Shown: in pieces, positions 25,266-34,104 of the stretch
Numbering within the stretch: the stretch's first letter is position 1
Layout: each line of letters opens with the position of its first letter
Assembly (NCBI GenBank): GCA_024277145.1
Contig: JAJRVU010000079.1
Location: forward strand, 1 to 37,606
Length of the DNA stretch: 37,606 nucleotides
Reading direction: 5' to 3'
From: Planctomycetota bacterium
Lineage (GTDB): Bacteria > Planctomycetota > Planctomycetia > Planctomycetales > Planctomycetaceae
Position numbers and translations under genes: made by a program
Notes under the pieces: model-generated
What the model saw: the letters and a program-made list of their open reading frames with translations, nothing else
What the model was told of the DNA's origin: nothing
Databases searched by the model: none

Positions 25266-25301
25266 AAGGCCGGTCTGGGTTCCTCAGACTGGCTTTTTTT
25301 T
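25266..25301 (+). terminator. Rho-independent terminator of the Cys-rich protein gene
   Basis: AAGGCCGGTCTG (25266-25277) pairs with CAGACTGGCTTT (25285-25296) over 12 bp including two G-T pairs, with a 7-base loop. The second arm runs into eight T in a row (25294-25301). It lies about 117 bp after the stop codon. Confidence 0.85.
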
Positions 25302-25342
25302 CGTAGAGTCTGCTTGAAATTTATGTTACCAAAACTAATTTT

Positions 25343-25518
25343 GTAGGGTCTGCTGTGCAGACCATGGATCATGATAAAACACTTCGATTTCGGTCTGCAC
25401 AGCAGACCCTACTAGTCCAACTTCTGGTAAACCTCACTTAGCCCAAATTAAGTTGCACGCCAACGAGCGTGCTATTTGGAAATTGACACCGGATATGTAA
25501 AGCTCGAAAGAGCACTAC
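25343..25518. repeat. Multi-hairpin intergenic repeat, copy A
   Basis: A perfect 21-bp inverted repeat (25343-25363 with 25392-25412) opens the element. It is followed by a conserved 116-bp module (25403-25518) that aligns without gaps to copy B at 32214-32329, 97 of 116 positions identical by eye. Two smaller hairpins are fully conserved between copies: GCACGC-caacga-GCGTGC (25455-25472) and GCTC-GAAA-GAGC (25502-25513). It lies between the convergent Cys-rich and RND genes. There is no coding frame, so it is a MITE- or REP-like sequence or a structured RNA. Confidence 0.85.
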
Positions 25519-25552
25519 TTGCGATATTCAAAAACAGTTGTGCTCGATTGAA

Positions 25553-28500
25553 CTAATGTGAAGAACGGTAACTGTAATCGGATTCACTTTTTGAGGAATC
25601 ATCAATTTCATCCAAGCTTGTATCTTCATCATCAGAGAATATGGAAGGGTCTGAAGCAACACCTTCTATTGCGACTCGTTTTCCTCTTCCTGTCAGAATT
25701 GCATAAACCATGTAAAATCCAGGAACCAAAAACAGGACAAGGATGGTTGCCAATATTAATCCGAAGACCATGCTTGTTGCCATCGGAATTAAAATCTGCG
25801 CCTGCAGTGACTTTTCAAACAACATTGGCGTCAGTCCTGCCACTGTCGTAATTGATGTCAGGACAACCGGGCGAAACCGTCGCGCTCCAGCTTGCAAAAT
25901 CGCCTCTTTCACAGAAGTCCCTGCATCAATTTTCCGGTTGATAAAATCGACCAGGACAATGGAATCGTTGACAACCACTCCCGTGAGTGCAATTAATCCA
26001 AACAAGCTGAAAAGAGAAATAGGCATTCCGAGCAGTGCATGTCCTGCTATCGCTCCGATGGCTCCAAAAGGAATAATTAAAAGAATAATCAGCGGTTGGA
26101 AATAAGATCGAAATTGAACTGTTAAAAGAACAAACATGGCGAACATGGCAACAAGGAAACCACGTTGCATACTTTGGACAGATTCCTCAGTATCTTTTTT
26201 CTCACCTTCCCAATGAACACTGATATGGGGATATTTCTTAAACAGTTCCGGTAGATAACTTTTAATCAGATCTGCTGTGATTTCCCCTGAGTTGGCTTTT
26301 TTCTCATCCAGATCTGCTGAAATTGTAATTGACCTGAGCTGATTGATTCGGTCGATTGAACCGGCTCCCCGTTGCACATTGATTTCTGCAAGTTCATCAA
26401 GACGGTATTCTTTTCCATCATCAGCCATAATTCTTAAATCATCAAGCTGCGCAAGCGATCTTCTTTCTTCACGAGGGTAGCGAACCATTAACTTGACTTC
26501 ATGACGACCCCTCTGAAGTCTCATCACTTCCGCACCATAATATGCAGATCGAAGTGTTGAAGCTAACCTTTCTAATGGAATGCCGAGTGATCGGGCCTTT
26601 TCTTTTATTTTAAATTGGTATTCCCACTTGCCCGGGCTGGAGTCATCTGTGATATCAAAAACGCCGGGGTATTCACCCAGATGGCTTTTAACTTCTTCAA
26701 CAGATTTCAACAATTCATCCCAGTCAGTTCGGTCTGCAAGCAATTTGAATTCAATAGATGGTCCATCGGGTCCCATACTTGGTGTTCGAAATTTAAGGTA
26801 ATGAGTTCCGGGAAACTTGCCCGATCGTTTTCGCCATTCACTAACGACATCTTTACTTGTGACTTCTCGTTCTCCTGAAGGGACAAGTTCAATAAAGACA
26901 CCACAAACGTGGCTTCCAGATGCACTTCCTTCATCACCAAAATCGCCTGTCGCAGAAGCAAAACCAACGGTTCTCCTGATTAACTTAATCAAGGGTTTTC
27001 CATGTTTATCTTTGTATTCTTTATCAATACTTCGTATCGCTTTTTCAATTTTTACGCTCGTTTTTTCAGGGAGAGAGCTAGGCGTTCCATTCGGGTAAAT
27101 CACAATCGCTTCTGAAATATTGCTATCCATTTCCGGGAAGATATTCCAGGGGGTAATTCCAGCGCGATAAACACCAGCAGCTAGAATCAATAATGCAACA
27201 GCAAAACTAACAATCGAAACCGGATATTTGATAGCGATTCTCAATGACGGACTATAAAGCCTGTCAATGACATAGGTCAGGAATTTATCAGCAACAATAT
27301 TGATGCGGTTAAAAAGTAATCTCAGCAGATGGAAGGGGTAGATAAATATCGAAAAAATCTTCGCAAAGCTGCACAGTAAAATACCCACTGACCAATAAAC
27401 AGGTTGAGGCCAATTCTTAACCTGATTGTGCATGCGGGAATAGAATGATTCTTGTTGATCTTCTGATTTTCTTGAATGAGCCAGATGACAGGGAAGAATA
27501 ATCATGCTTTCCACTAAAGAAATAATCAGCATGGAAATGACTGCAAAGGGTAAAATTGCAATGAATTTTCCCATCACGCCGGAAACATATAACAAAGGCA
27601 TGAATGCAATGATTGTTGTTGCCACAGATGAGGTCACCGCGGGAAGAACTTCCACCGTTCCTCTGATTGCAGCTTTAATATAGGATTTCTCAGTTTGTCG
27701 ATGGGCATAAATGTTTTCGCCGATCACAATCGCATCATCCACAACGATTCCAAGTGCCATCAAAAATGAGAACAAGGATAGCATGTTGAGAGTTTGGCCC
27801 GTCATCAGCAATACAACACAACTTCCCAAAATGGAAATCGGAATTCCCAAAGCAACCCAGAAAGCAAGTCGAATTTCGAGAAAGATTGCAAGGACCAGAA
27901 AGACAAGTATCAATCCCTGAATTCCGTTTCGTGACAGCAGTTCCATTCGGTCTCGCACGTCAGTCGAACGGTCTCGCCACGAGACAATTTCATAGCCGGG
28001 TGGAAGTTCACTGTTTTTTTTGCTGACATATTCTTTCACCTCGTTGGTGATTCTAATGACATCTTCTGAAGAAGTTCGGTCAATTGAAATGGAAAGCCCG
28101 GGACGACCATTGATCAGGGTCATTGCTGGTGTATCTGTGAATTCATCACGAACTTTTCCGAGATCGTTAATTGTCAGGGCGACACCGTTTGAATCTGAAA
28201 TAATCGGTATTTCTCCAATTTCGGATCCGATCCGGGATTTGTTTTTCCCCCTGAGAAGAACTTCCTGGGAATTCGTCTTCATGCTGCCCGCTGGAACTTC
28301 AATATTCTGCTGACGAACAATTTCCTTAACCGCATTGAGAGTTAAACCATATTTATGGAGTGTTTTCTCAGAAATTTCGATATCAATCTGGTATTCCGGC
28401 GAATCAATAATTTTAGCTTGTGAGATTTCAGGCAGCTTGAGGATTTCCCGACGAATGACTTCAGCCATTTCTCTTAGCTTAAGTTTGCTCTTGATATCTG

Positions 28501-28942
28501 TTTTATTTGGTCCCACTATTCCGACACGAATAGCAGTTTGCCTGAAAACAAACTGTCTGACTTCCGGTCTTTCTGAGAGTTCCGGAAGACTGGGGATTTG
28601 ATCAATTTGTGAGCGGATTTCAGCAAGCGATTTATCAATATCAGTATTGGGGTTCATCTCCATAACCACAAAACCGACACCTTCATTGGCGAACGATGTT
28701 TGTGTTTTAACCCCTTCAATTGATCGGATTGCTTCTTCAATTTTCTGGCAAATTCCAGTTTCCACTTCCTCAGGTGTCGCTCCGGGATAAGGGACTGTTA
28801 CCAGGATGACTTCCAGTTCAAATTCAGGAAAGACCTCCCGGCGCATACTCATCATGCTAACCGCTCCTACAATAAGGATGGTCACCATCAAAGTATTCAT
28901 GGCGGGGGAATTATTAACTGCCCACTGGATTAATGATTTCAT
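25553..28942 (-). CDS. RND efflux transporter permease (AcrB/HAE1-like)
   Basis: The product is 1129 residues, slightly longer than the usual 1030-1050. The N-terminus is typical (MNTLMVTILIVGAVSMMSMR; PYPGATPEEVETGICQKIEE). The proton-relay pair of Asp lies in LGIVVDDAIVIGENIYAH near residue 402, and the second-half copy is GLIALTGVVVNDSIVLVDFI. Two large periplasmic loops follow the first and seventh membrane helices. The last 35 residues are acidic and Ser-rich, beyond the family norm. It starts 71 bp after the adaptor gene, forming an inner-membrane pump and adaptor pair. No outer-membrane channel gene is in the window. The substrate is unknown. Confidence 0.93.
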   Translation of the reverse strand: MKSLIQWAVNNSPAMNTLMVTILIVGAVSMMSMRREVFPEFELEVILVTVPYPGATPEEVETGICQKIEEAIRSIEGVKTQTSFANEGVGFVVMEMNPNTDIDKSLAEIRSQIDQIPSLPELSERPEVRQFVFRQTAIRVGIVGPNKTDIKSKLKLREMAEVIRREILKLPEISQAKIIDSPEYQIDIEISEKTLHKYGLTLNAVKEIVRQQNIEVPAGSMKTNSQEVLLRGKNKSRIGSEIGEIPIISDSNGVALTINDLGKVRDEFTDTPAMTLINGRPGLSISIDRTSSEDVIRITNEVKEYVSKKNSELPPGYEIVSWRDRSTDVRDRMELLSRNGIQGLILVFLVLAIFLEIRLAFWVALGIPISILGSCVVLLMTGQTLNMLSLFSFLMALGIVVDDAIVIGENIYAHRQTEKSYIKAAIRGTVEVLPAVTSSVATTIIAFMPLLYVSGVMGKFIAILPFAVISMLIISLVESMIILPCHLAHSRKSEDQQESFYSRMHNQVKNWPQPVYWSVGILLCSFAKIFSIFIYPFHLLRLLFNRINIVADKFLTYVIDRLYSPSLRIAIKYPVSIVSFAVALLILAAGVYRAGITPWNIFPEMDSNISEAIVIYPNGTPSSLPEKTSVKIEKAIRSIDKEYKDKHGKPLIKLIRRTVGFASATGDFGDEGSASGSHVCGVFIELVPSGEREVTSKDVVSEWRKRSGKFPGTHYLKFRTPSMGPDGPSIEFKLLADRTDWDELLKSVEEVKSHLGEYPGVFDITDDSSPGKWEYQFKIKEKARSLGIPLERLASTLRSAYYGAEVMRLQRGRHEVKLMVRYPREERRSLAQLDDLRIMADDGKEYRLDELAEINVQRGAGSIDRINQLRSITISADLDEKKANSGEITADLIKSYLPELFKKYPHISVHWEGEKKDTEESVQSMQRGFLVAMFAMFVLLTVQFRSYFQPLIILLIIPFGAIGAIAGHALLGMPISLFSLFGLIALTGVVVNDSIVLVDFINRKIDAGTSVKEAILQAGARRFRPVVLTSITTVAGLTPMLFEKSLQAQILIPMATSMVFGLILATILVLFLVPGFYMVYAILTGRGKRVAIEGVASDPSIFSDDEDTSLDEIDDSSKSESDYSYRSSH

Positions 28943-29013
28943 GAATTAGGAAATTTTCTCAGTTGTCTTTTTTATAATTGATCGTTTTATAATAAATTAA
29001 TTGTATATTTATC

Positions 29014-30396
29014 TTATTCTTGATTAACTTTAACCTTCATTCCCGGTTCAAAAGCAGGGATGGGAGAAGTGATCACCTGATCTCCCACTTTCAGTTTTGT
29101 ATTTAAACCATTCAGGATTGCCTGTTTATTGTTCCATTCCGCAATCTGGATAGGAATAATTTCCAATTTGTTGTTATTCACCAGCCAGACTTTATTACCC
29201 GGTTGAATTGCATTTTCGGGTAAAGATAAAAGCGGCGTCTCCGGTTTAACGTGAATGGTAATATCGACATACATTCCTCTCAGGAGGGCGGGTGGTCCCG
29301 TAATTTTATTTTTCTTGTCACCATCCTGATTGAGGATCGTCACTTCTCTTGGGTTTTCGACGATAATTCTGCAGGGGATGGTTCTGGTTTTTTCATCTAG
29401 CCCGATCCCTTCAAATCTTTCCAGTCGACCTTTCCACTGGAATGTATTTCCTGCAAGTGTATAAGAAACGGTAGCGGGTGATTTGGGGATTTCATAATCA
29501 CGGGAAAGTGTTTTATTCTTCGTTTCTGAAGCTTGCTGCCAAATCCAGTACAATTCCTTCATTTGTAATTGTGTGTGAATTTCAACCGCTGAGGTGTCTT
29601 CAATTCTTAATAATTCCATACCGGGTTGAACCAGACTGTCTTTTTCGATTTTTGTTGAGACAATCACGCCACTGACGGATGCTTTGATTTTTGTTCGACT
29701 CAGATTTAATTTTGCCTTCCTTAACTGTGTTTTCGCAATTTTTTCAGACTGGGTTAATTTCAGACTCTTAACCTTTAACAGGCCGATTTGGTTTTTTAAT
29801 GTCTGCAGAGAATTTTTTGAATTGAGGACAGATCTTTTTTCATTATCCATTTCTGAATCTGAAATGGCTTTCCTGCCGGAAAGAGATTCCATTCGTTTAA
29901 AAGATTTAATTCGTAATTGCAAATCTTCAGTGGCCAGCGAAATTAATTCTTCCGTGTTTTTAATTTCAAGTTGGTTTTCTGTAATGCTGTTTCCAGCCTG
30001 GGTGAGATCCTGCTCTGCACTTTGTAATTCCAGTTCATAATCTTCAGGATCAATTTCCAGGAGAACCATGTTTTCCTTCACGAATCGCCCCGGCCTGCAG
30101 ATATCGTTTTTGACTTTGATAACTCCGGAAACCTGTGAAGAGAGAATCATTTCCTGATGGGGAACAACTTTTCCTTCCAGCGTAATATCAAGAGAGGATG
30201 CGTGGTCTTTCACCGGAACAACGTCTACGAGAGGAGCAACCTCTTTTTCAGGTTCAACTTTGGAGACTTTTTCTTTGACTCCAAGTATTTTGAACCCGCC
30301 ATAGGCAATACTTAAAAGCACAACCGGAACAAGCCAGGTTGCCAACCGTTCCATAATTGTGTCTGATCGGGATGAATTTGATTCAGTGATGGCCAT
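29014..30396 (-). CDS. RND pump periplasmic adaptor (HlyD/AcrA family)
   Basis: The product is 460 residues. A cytoplasmic tail and one membrane helix (about 17-37, ATWLVPVVLLSIAYGGFKIL) are followed by the lipoyl-like half motif (GKVVPHQEMILSSQVSGVIK), a long helical hairpin (about 105-235), the second lipoyl half (IKASVSGVIVSTKIEKDSLV), a beta-barrel part and a C-terminal membrane-proximal domain ending in ITSPIPAFEPGMKVKVNQE. It links the RND pump to an outer-membrane channel. It is the first gene of the pair and probably cotranscribed with the pump. Confidence 0.92.
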   Translation of the reverse strand: MAITESNSSRSDTIMERLATWLVPVVLLSIAYGGFKILGVKEKVSKVEPEKEVAPLVDVVPVKDHASSLDITLEGKVVPHQEMILSSQVSGVIKVKNDICRPGRFVKENMVLLEIDPEDYELELQSAEQDLTQAGNSITENQLEIKNTEELISLATEDLQLRIKSFKRMESLSGRKAISDSEMDNEKRSVLNSKNSLQTLKNQIGLLKVKSLKLTQSEKIAKTQLRKAKLNLSRTKIKASVSGVIVSTKIEKDSLVQPGMELLRIEDTSAVEIHTQLQMKELYWIWQQASETKNKTLSRDYEIPKSPATVSYTLAGNTFQWKGRLERFEGIGLDEKTRTIPCRIIVENPREVTILNQDGDKKNKITGPPALLRGMYVDITIHVKPETPLLSLPENAIQPGNKVWLVNNNKLEIIPIQIAEWNNKQAILNGLNTKLKVGDQVITSPIPAFEPGMKVKVNQE

Positions 30397-30929
30397 AGTG
30401 GATTTCGTAAACCTTTGAATTTTCTTTTTTGTAGAATTTTGTATCGAAAAGAAACTGGTATTTTATTAACTTCAGAGCATTGTTTGCTATAACAACTAAC
30501 TCAATAACTATCTTACTGTTCTGGCATTATCTCAGTTTCAATCATGTTTCTCAATCTTATCTGATTTCACCCAGTATCTTCCCGATACCGATATCAGAAA
30601 GCCCAAGCGTGAGCAATCGTTCATTATTGTCGCCATGAAGGTAAGATCTAACTAATTAACTATTAATGAGTTACGAGTAACACAATCATGACTTGATAGC
30701 TGATGTACAGACATCTTTGATTCTAGCTGGCAATTGACCAGTTTACAGAAATTAATCGAGAATATTAAAAAAAATATGTCATCTCGTAACGGGATACTTC
30801 TTCATTCGCTTTCACAACGAAAATATTCAGAAAATATTCTAATAAAAAGTTGGTAGATATGACTGAATTGAGGACGTGTTGATTTTAGTCAACATTTTCT
30901 AAAGCAAAGTAGCAGAATAAATTTTCATT
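30397..30929. other. Intergenic region without a gene
   Basis: About 530 bp of AT-rich sequence upstream of the adaptor gene and downstream of the DUF456 gene. All frames are short. AAAATATTC occurs twice 11 bp apart (30820 and 30831). No clear promoter or terminator could be assigned. Confidence 0.55.
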
Positions 30930-31481
30930 TCAGAAGAAGAACAGATCACACGGAACGAGAACAAACATGATTGCCCCGACGATCAGTTTCCCAAAAGTTC
31001 CGATCAACCTTCCAATCATGGCTCCTTTTCCTACTGAAATCCGTTGTGCTTCATCGCGACCTTTCCAGCTTTCGCCTAAATAGGCACCAGCAAAGGCACC
31101 CAGAACGCCGCCACCCAAAGCGCCAATAATAGGACCAATGATCGGAACAGGAATTCCTGCAGCGGTTCCAAAGATGCTGCCAACCATCGTTCCCGCAACA
31201 GCTAGCATCATGGCACGTCGGCTTGCTCCTTGCTTGCCTGCGCCCCATGCTCCTGCCAACAATTCAATCAGCTCTCCAGCAATCGCCAATGCAACAAGAG
31301 TCACAATCGTTTCGGTGTGCAAATTCCTGTTTAAGTTTTCTGAATAATAAAAATAAAACAGGCTTGAAAAAGCGGTGATTCCCCAATTTCCCGGAAACAT
31401 GAAAAGGGTTGATGTCCAGGAGATTCCATTGAGAATGATCAAAAGGATCACCAGTGAATAATAGACAATTATTTCCGTCAT
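30930..31481 (-). CDS. DUF456 family membrane protein
   Basis: The product is 183 residues with four or five hydrophobic segments. The Gly/Ala-rich repeated core is typical of DUF456: LIELLAGAWGAGKQGASRRA followed by GTMVGSIFGTAAGIPVPIIG and GGGVLGAFAGAYLGESW. The function of the family is unknown; the glycine-zipper-like core suggests close helix packing. It starts 21 bp after the pcm stop codon and is probably cotranscribed with it. No good ribosome site precedes the ATG. Confidence 0.85.
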   Translation of the reverse strand: MTEIIVYYSLVILLIILNGISWTSTLFMFPGNWGITAFSSLFYFYYSENLNRNLHTETIVTLVALAIAGELIELLAGAWGAGKQGASRRAMMLAVAGTMVGSIFGTAAGIPVPIIGPIIGALGGGVLGAFAGAYLGESWKGRDEAQRISVGKGAMIGRLIGTFGKLIVGAIMFVLVPCDLFFF

Positions 31482-31502
31482 TGGAGGAAAATGTTTCTTT
31501 AT

Positions 31503-32144
31503 TTAAACGTCTTGGTTGAGATCGTTCCAACCTTGCTGGCCGATAAGCGGTACAAATCTGCAAGGGCACAATTCAGTGACACGAAATTCTCCATCCCGTT
31601 TTATCCAGAGTTCCAAACTCTGATTTTTTCGTGTTCCTACGGGAATTACCAGTCTTCCATTCTCTTTTAACTGGCTCAAAAAAGAATCAGGAACCGTTGG
31701 GGTTGCTGCCGTCACAATAATTCCATCATAAGGGGCTTCCTTTTCATATCCGAGCGTTCCATCACCAGAGACATAAATTATATTGGAAAAACGAAGTGAT
31801 TCCAAATTATTTTTCGCAGTCGAAAGCAATTGGGGAATTCTCTCAATGGTGACCACTGTTCGACATAACTTTGAAAGGATGGCTGTCTGGTATCCACTGC
31901 CTGTTCCAATTTCCAGAATTTTCTCTGTCCCCTTGAGATTAAGAGTCTGTGTCATCAACGCAACAATATAGGGTTGGCTGATTGTTTGTTGACTTTCAAT
32001 AGGGAGTGCCCGATTTTCGTAGGCCAAGTCTTCAAGCTCTTTCTCAATGAACAATTCACGAGGAATATCCTGAATAGCCTGCAGGACAGATTCCTGATGA
32101 ATCCCCGAATTTCTGAGTTCTTCAATCAGTTCATTGACATTCAC
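31503..32144 (-). CDS. pcm: Protein-L-isoaspartate O-methyltransferase
   Basis: The product is about 213 residues. It shows the family motifs: NRALPIESQQTISQPYIVAL, then the SAM-binding loop EIGTGSGYQTAILS, the acidic VVTIERIPQLL and PYDGIIVTAATPTVPDSF, and LVIPVGTRKNQSLELW. The enzyme methylates isoaspartyl residues in aged proteins to allow repair. The frame opens nine codons upstream with TTG (32171), but the GTG at 32144 has an AGGG seven bases before it and gives an N-terminus of the usual family length. Repeat copy B begins 28 bp before the TTG, so it may lie in the promoter or leader. Followed by the DUF456 gene. Confidence 0.9.
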   Translation of the reverse strand: MNVNELIEELRNSGIHQESVLQAIQDIPRELFIEKELEDLAYENRALPIESQQTISQPYIVALMTQTLNLKGTEKILEIGTGSGYQTAILSKLCRTVVTIERIPQLLSTAKNNLESLRFSNIIYVSGDGTLGYEKEAPYDGIIVTAATPTVPDSFLSQLKENGRLVIPVGTRKNQSLELWIKRDGEFRVTELCPCRFVPLIGQQGWNDLNQDV

Positions 32145-32198
32145 ATTAAGCCCTGCTGAATTTATTTTCAATGTGCAACCGAATTAAAATCGGCAAGT

Positions 32199-32329
32199 GT
32201 AGGGTCTGTATAGCAGACCCTACTACTTTGACTACCGGTAAATGTCCCTTAGCCTATATTGATCTGCACGCCAACGAGCGTGCCATCTGGAAATTGCCAC
32301 CGGACATTTAAAGCTCGAAAGAGCACTAC
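32199..32329. repeat. Multi-hairpin intergenic repeat, copy B
   Basis: The element opens with a perfect 10-bp hairpin (GTAGGGTCTG at 32199-32208, CAGACCCTAC at 32214-32223, 5-base loop) in place of the longer arm of copy A. The 116-bp module at 32214-32329 follows. It keeps the hairpins at 32266-32283 and 32313-32324. An additional outer pair, TAAATGTCC (32239-32247) with GGACATTTA (32302-32310), encloses the first of these hairpins and is not preserved in copy A. It lies between the end of recJ and the start of pcm. Confidence 0.85.
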
Positions 32330-32346
32330 AAAAATAGAATTTTGAG

Positions 32347-32856
32347 CTAAAGTTTACTTTTCTCTTCAATCCGCCAGTCAATGAGTCTGAGTTCCACACT
32401 TTCTCTTCCCCTGAAACGATTTATGTTGGGAGCAAAACTGATCATGAACGGGGGGTTTGCTTTTTTCAGTTCTTCCGCCCATTCTCCTTTTCCAAATGCA
32501 ATCGCACGTAATGCAGACCCGCCATATTGTTTCACTCTGATAGATAAATGCCTGTTCCCTTCTCCCATCGTTTTGGGAGGTTCAGAAAGATCAATTCTCG
32601 CTGCGGAAAATACTGGATTGGGGTTACTTTGCCCGAACGGTCCTAATTGAGACAATTCAAGAACTGCCTTTCTTGTCACGTCCTGCAGCCTGACTTCTGC
32701 ATCAATGGCGAGCTCCAGGTCTTTATCCGTCACGGTATGATTTTCTGAGACATGTTTATTGAATTGTTCCCGAAAGGAATCGAGATTATCAATATTTAAT
32801 TTCAATCCGGCAGCAGCTTTGTGCCCACCATGAGTCAACAGCAATTCGCTGCAATG
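32347..32856 (-). CDS. recJ: RecJ C-terminal part (DHHA1 and OB fold), downstream of an in-frame stop
   Basis: The frame is open directly after the TGA at 32857-32859 and begins HCSELLLTHGGHKAAAGLKL. The GGHKAAAG block is the conserved DHHA1 substrate-binding motif that completes the RecJ active site. The remainder (SQLGPFGQSNPNPVFSAARI; MISFAPNINRFRGRESVELR) matches the RecJ OB-fold end. The first usable start codon is a TTG at 32844 within this motif and has no ribosome site, so independent translation is unlikely. It is the missing tail of the upstream frame. Confidence 0.85.
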   Translation of the reverse strand, partial: HCSELLLTHGGHKAAAGLKLNIDNLDSFREQFNKHVSENHTVTDKDLELAIDAEVRLQDVTRKAVLELSQLGPFGQSNPNPVFSAARIDLSEPPKTMGEGNRHLSIRVKQYGGSALRAIAFGKGEWAEELKKANPPFMISFAPNINRFRGRESVELRLIDWRIEEKSKL

Positions 32857-34104
32857 TCATAACCCGGAATGCAAATCAAAGTTTGCAAAAGTCCGGCCAG
32901 AACCCTGGCCAATTCTCGTTTCCTGATTGACCGAAATCATAATCGTTGGTTTTTCAAATTGTTCTGCAATTCTGCTTGCAACAATTCCGATAATGCCGGG
33001 GTTCCAATCATGGTGAGACAGAACCAAAGCCCCTCCGTCCATCCATTCCTGATTCGCTTCCACCATTTCTTTGGCTTGTTTGAAAATTCGTCTTTCAACC
33101 GTTCGACGGTTTTTATTCAGTTGGTCAAGGTATTTTGCCAGTTGTTCTGCGCGGTCTTCCTGATCGGTTGTCAACAATTCGACTGCCAATCGAGCCTGTC
33201 CCAATCGACCCGCTGCATTTAACCTTGGTGCAATTGCAAATCCGATATCGTCAGATTCAAGTCGTTTTTTACCATCAATTTCAGCAACTTTTAAAAGTGC
33301 TTTAATTCCGGGAGATCCATTTTCAATCAGGCTGATCAATCCATACCGAACAATCACCCGGTTTTCATCGAGTAAGGGAACAACGTCTGCAACGGTTCCA
33401 AGAGCAGCCAGTCCCACTGAACTTAAGAGGAATTTTTTCATGATGGGAGAAGCTTTTGTTCCATCCCCCAATCGTGTGCTGATGGCCCAGGCAAGTTTTA
33501 AGGCAACACCTGCACCACATAATTCCCCAAACGGATATTCGGATTCGGGCAAACGGGGATGAATCAGGCAAGCTGCATCGGGAAGGCTTTCTGCCATCTG
33601 ATGGTGGTCCGTGATAATCAGTTCCAGTCCCAGCTCTTTGGCAAGTTTTGCCTCTTCCACACTGGTGATGCCACAATCAACTGTGATAATTAACTGGTTG
33701 GGATCCTGCTTGTGGAACTCTTTGATCGCTTCACAATTCAAGCCATACCCTTCATCCTGCCTTGAAGGAATGTAATACAAAACATTGGCTCCCGCCAATT
33801 TCATGCATCTCCATAAAATACTTGTTGCTGTCATTCCGTCGACATCGTAATCGCCATAAATGGTAATTTGTCGACCCGCTTCTATCGCTGCAACTATCCT
33901 GCAGGCACCTGCTGGTATTCCGGGAAGTAATTCAGGATCATGCAAATCCATCAGGCTGGGATTAAGAAAATTGAGCGCAGCTTCCTTATCCAGATAACCA
34001 CGGGCGATAAGAACCTGAGCAGTCAGGGGAGAAACGCTTAATTGATGACAAAGCTGTTTGACCAGTGATTCGTCGTGAGGGTGAAATTTCCATTTTCTGG
34101 GCAT
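32857..34104 (-). CDS. recJ: Single-stranded-DNA-specific exonuclease RecJ, truncated by an in-frame TGA
   Basis: The piece is 415 residues; with the 3' frame the gene would encode about 585, the normal RecJ size. The DHH phosphoesterase motifs are present: [12 protein letters not shown] (D85, D87, D89), TVDCGITS (D143) and TDHH (166-168). The [11 protein letters not shown] block and the start of DHHA1 ([20 protein letters not shown]) follow. It stops after FDLHSGL, just before the GGH motif. RecJ is a 5'-3' exonuclease used in recombination and mismatch repair. Without GGH and the OB fold this product is expected to be inactive unless the TGA is read through. Confidence 0.9.
   Translation of the reverse strand: MPRKWKFHPHDESLVKQLCHQLSVSPLTAQVLIARGYLDKEAALNFLNPSLMDLHDPELLPGIPAGACRIVAAIEAGRQITIYGDYDVDGMTATSILWRCMKLAGANVLYYIPSRQDEGYGLNCEAIKEFHKQDPNQLIITVDCGITSVEEAKLAKELGLELIITDHHQMAESLPDAACLIHPRLPESEYPFGELCGAGVALKLAWAISTRLGDGTKASPIMKKFLLSSVGLAALGTVADVVPLLDENRVIVRYGLISLIENGSPGIKALLKVAEIDGKKRLESDDIGFAIAPRLNAAGRLGQARLAVELLTTDQEDRAEQLAKYLDQLNKNRRTVERRIFKQAKEMVEANQEWMDGGALVLSHHDWNPGIIGIVASRIAEQFEKPTIMISVNQETRIGQGSGRTFANFDLHSGL

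Noticed and set aside
32857-32859. Selenocysteine at the recJ TGA
   Set aside because: RecJ is not a selenoprotein and the position is not an active-site Cys in the family; I noted no insertion-element hairpin.
6410-34104. Stop-codon reassignment (TAA or TGA read as an amino acid) as the cause of the split genes
   Set aside because: Both codons also end intact genes here: TAA ends the sigma, VWA and ExbB genes, and TGA ends the MOSC, ilvH and ilvC genes.
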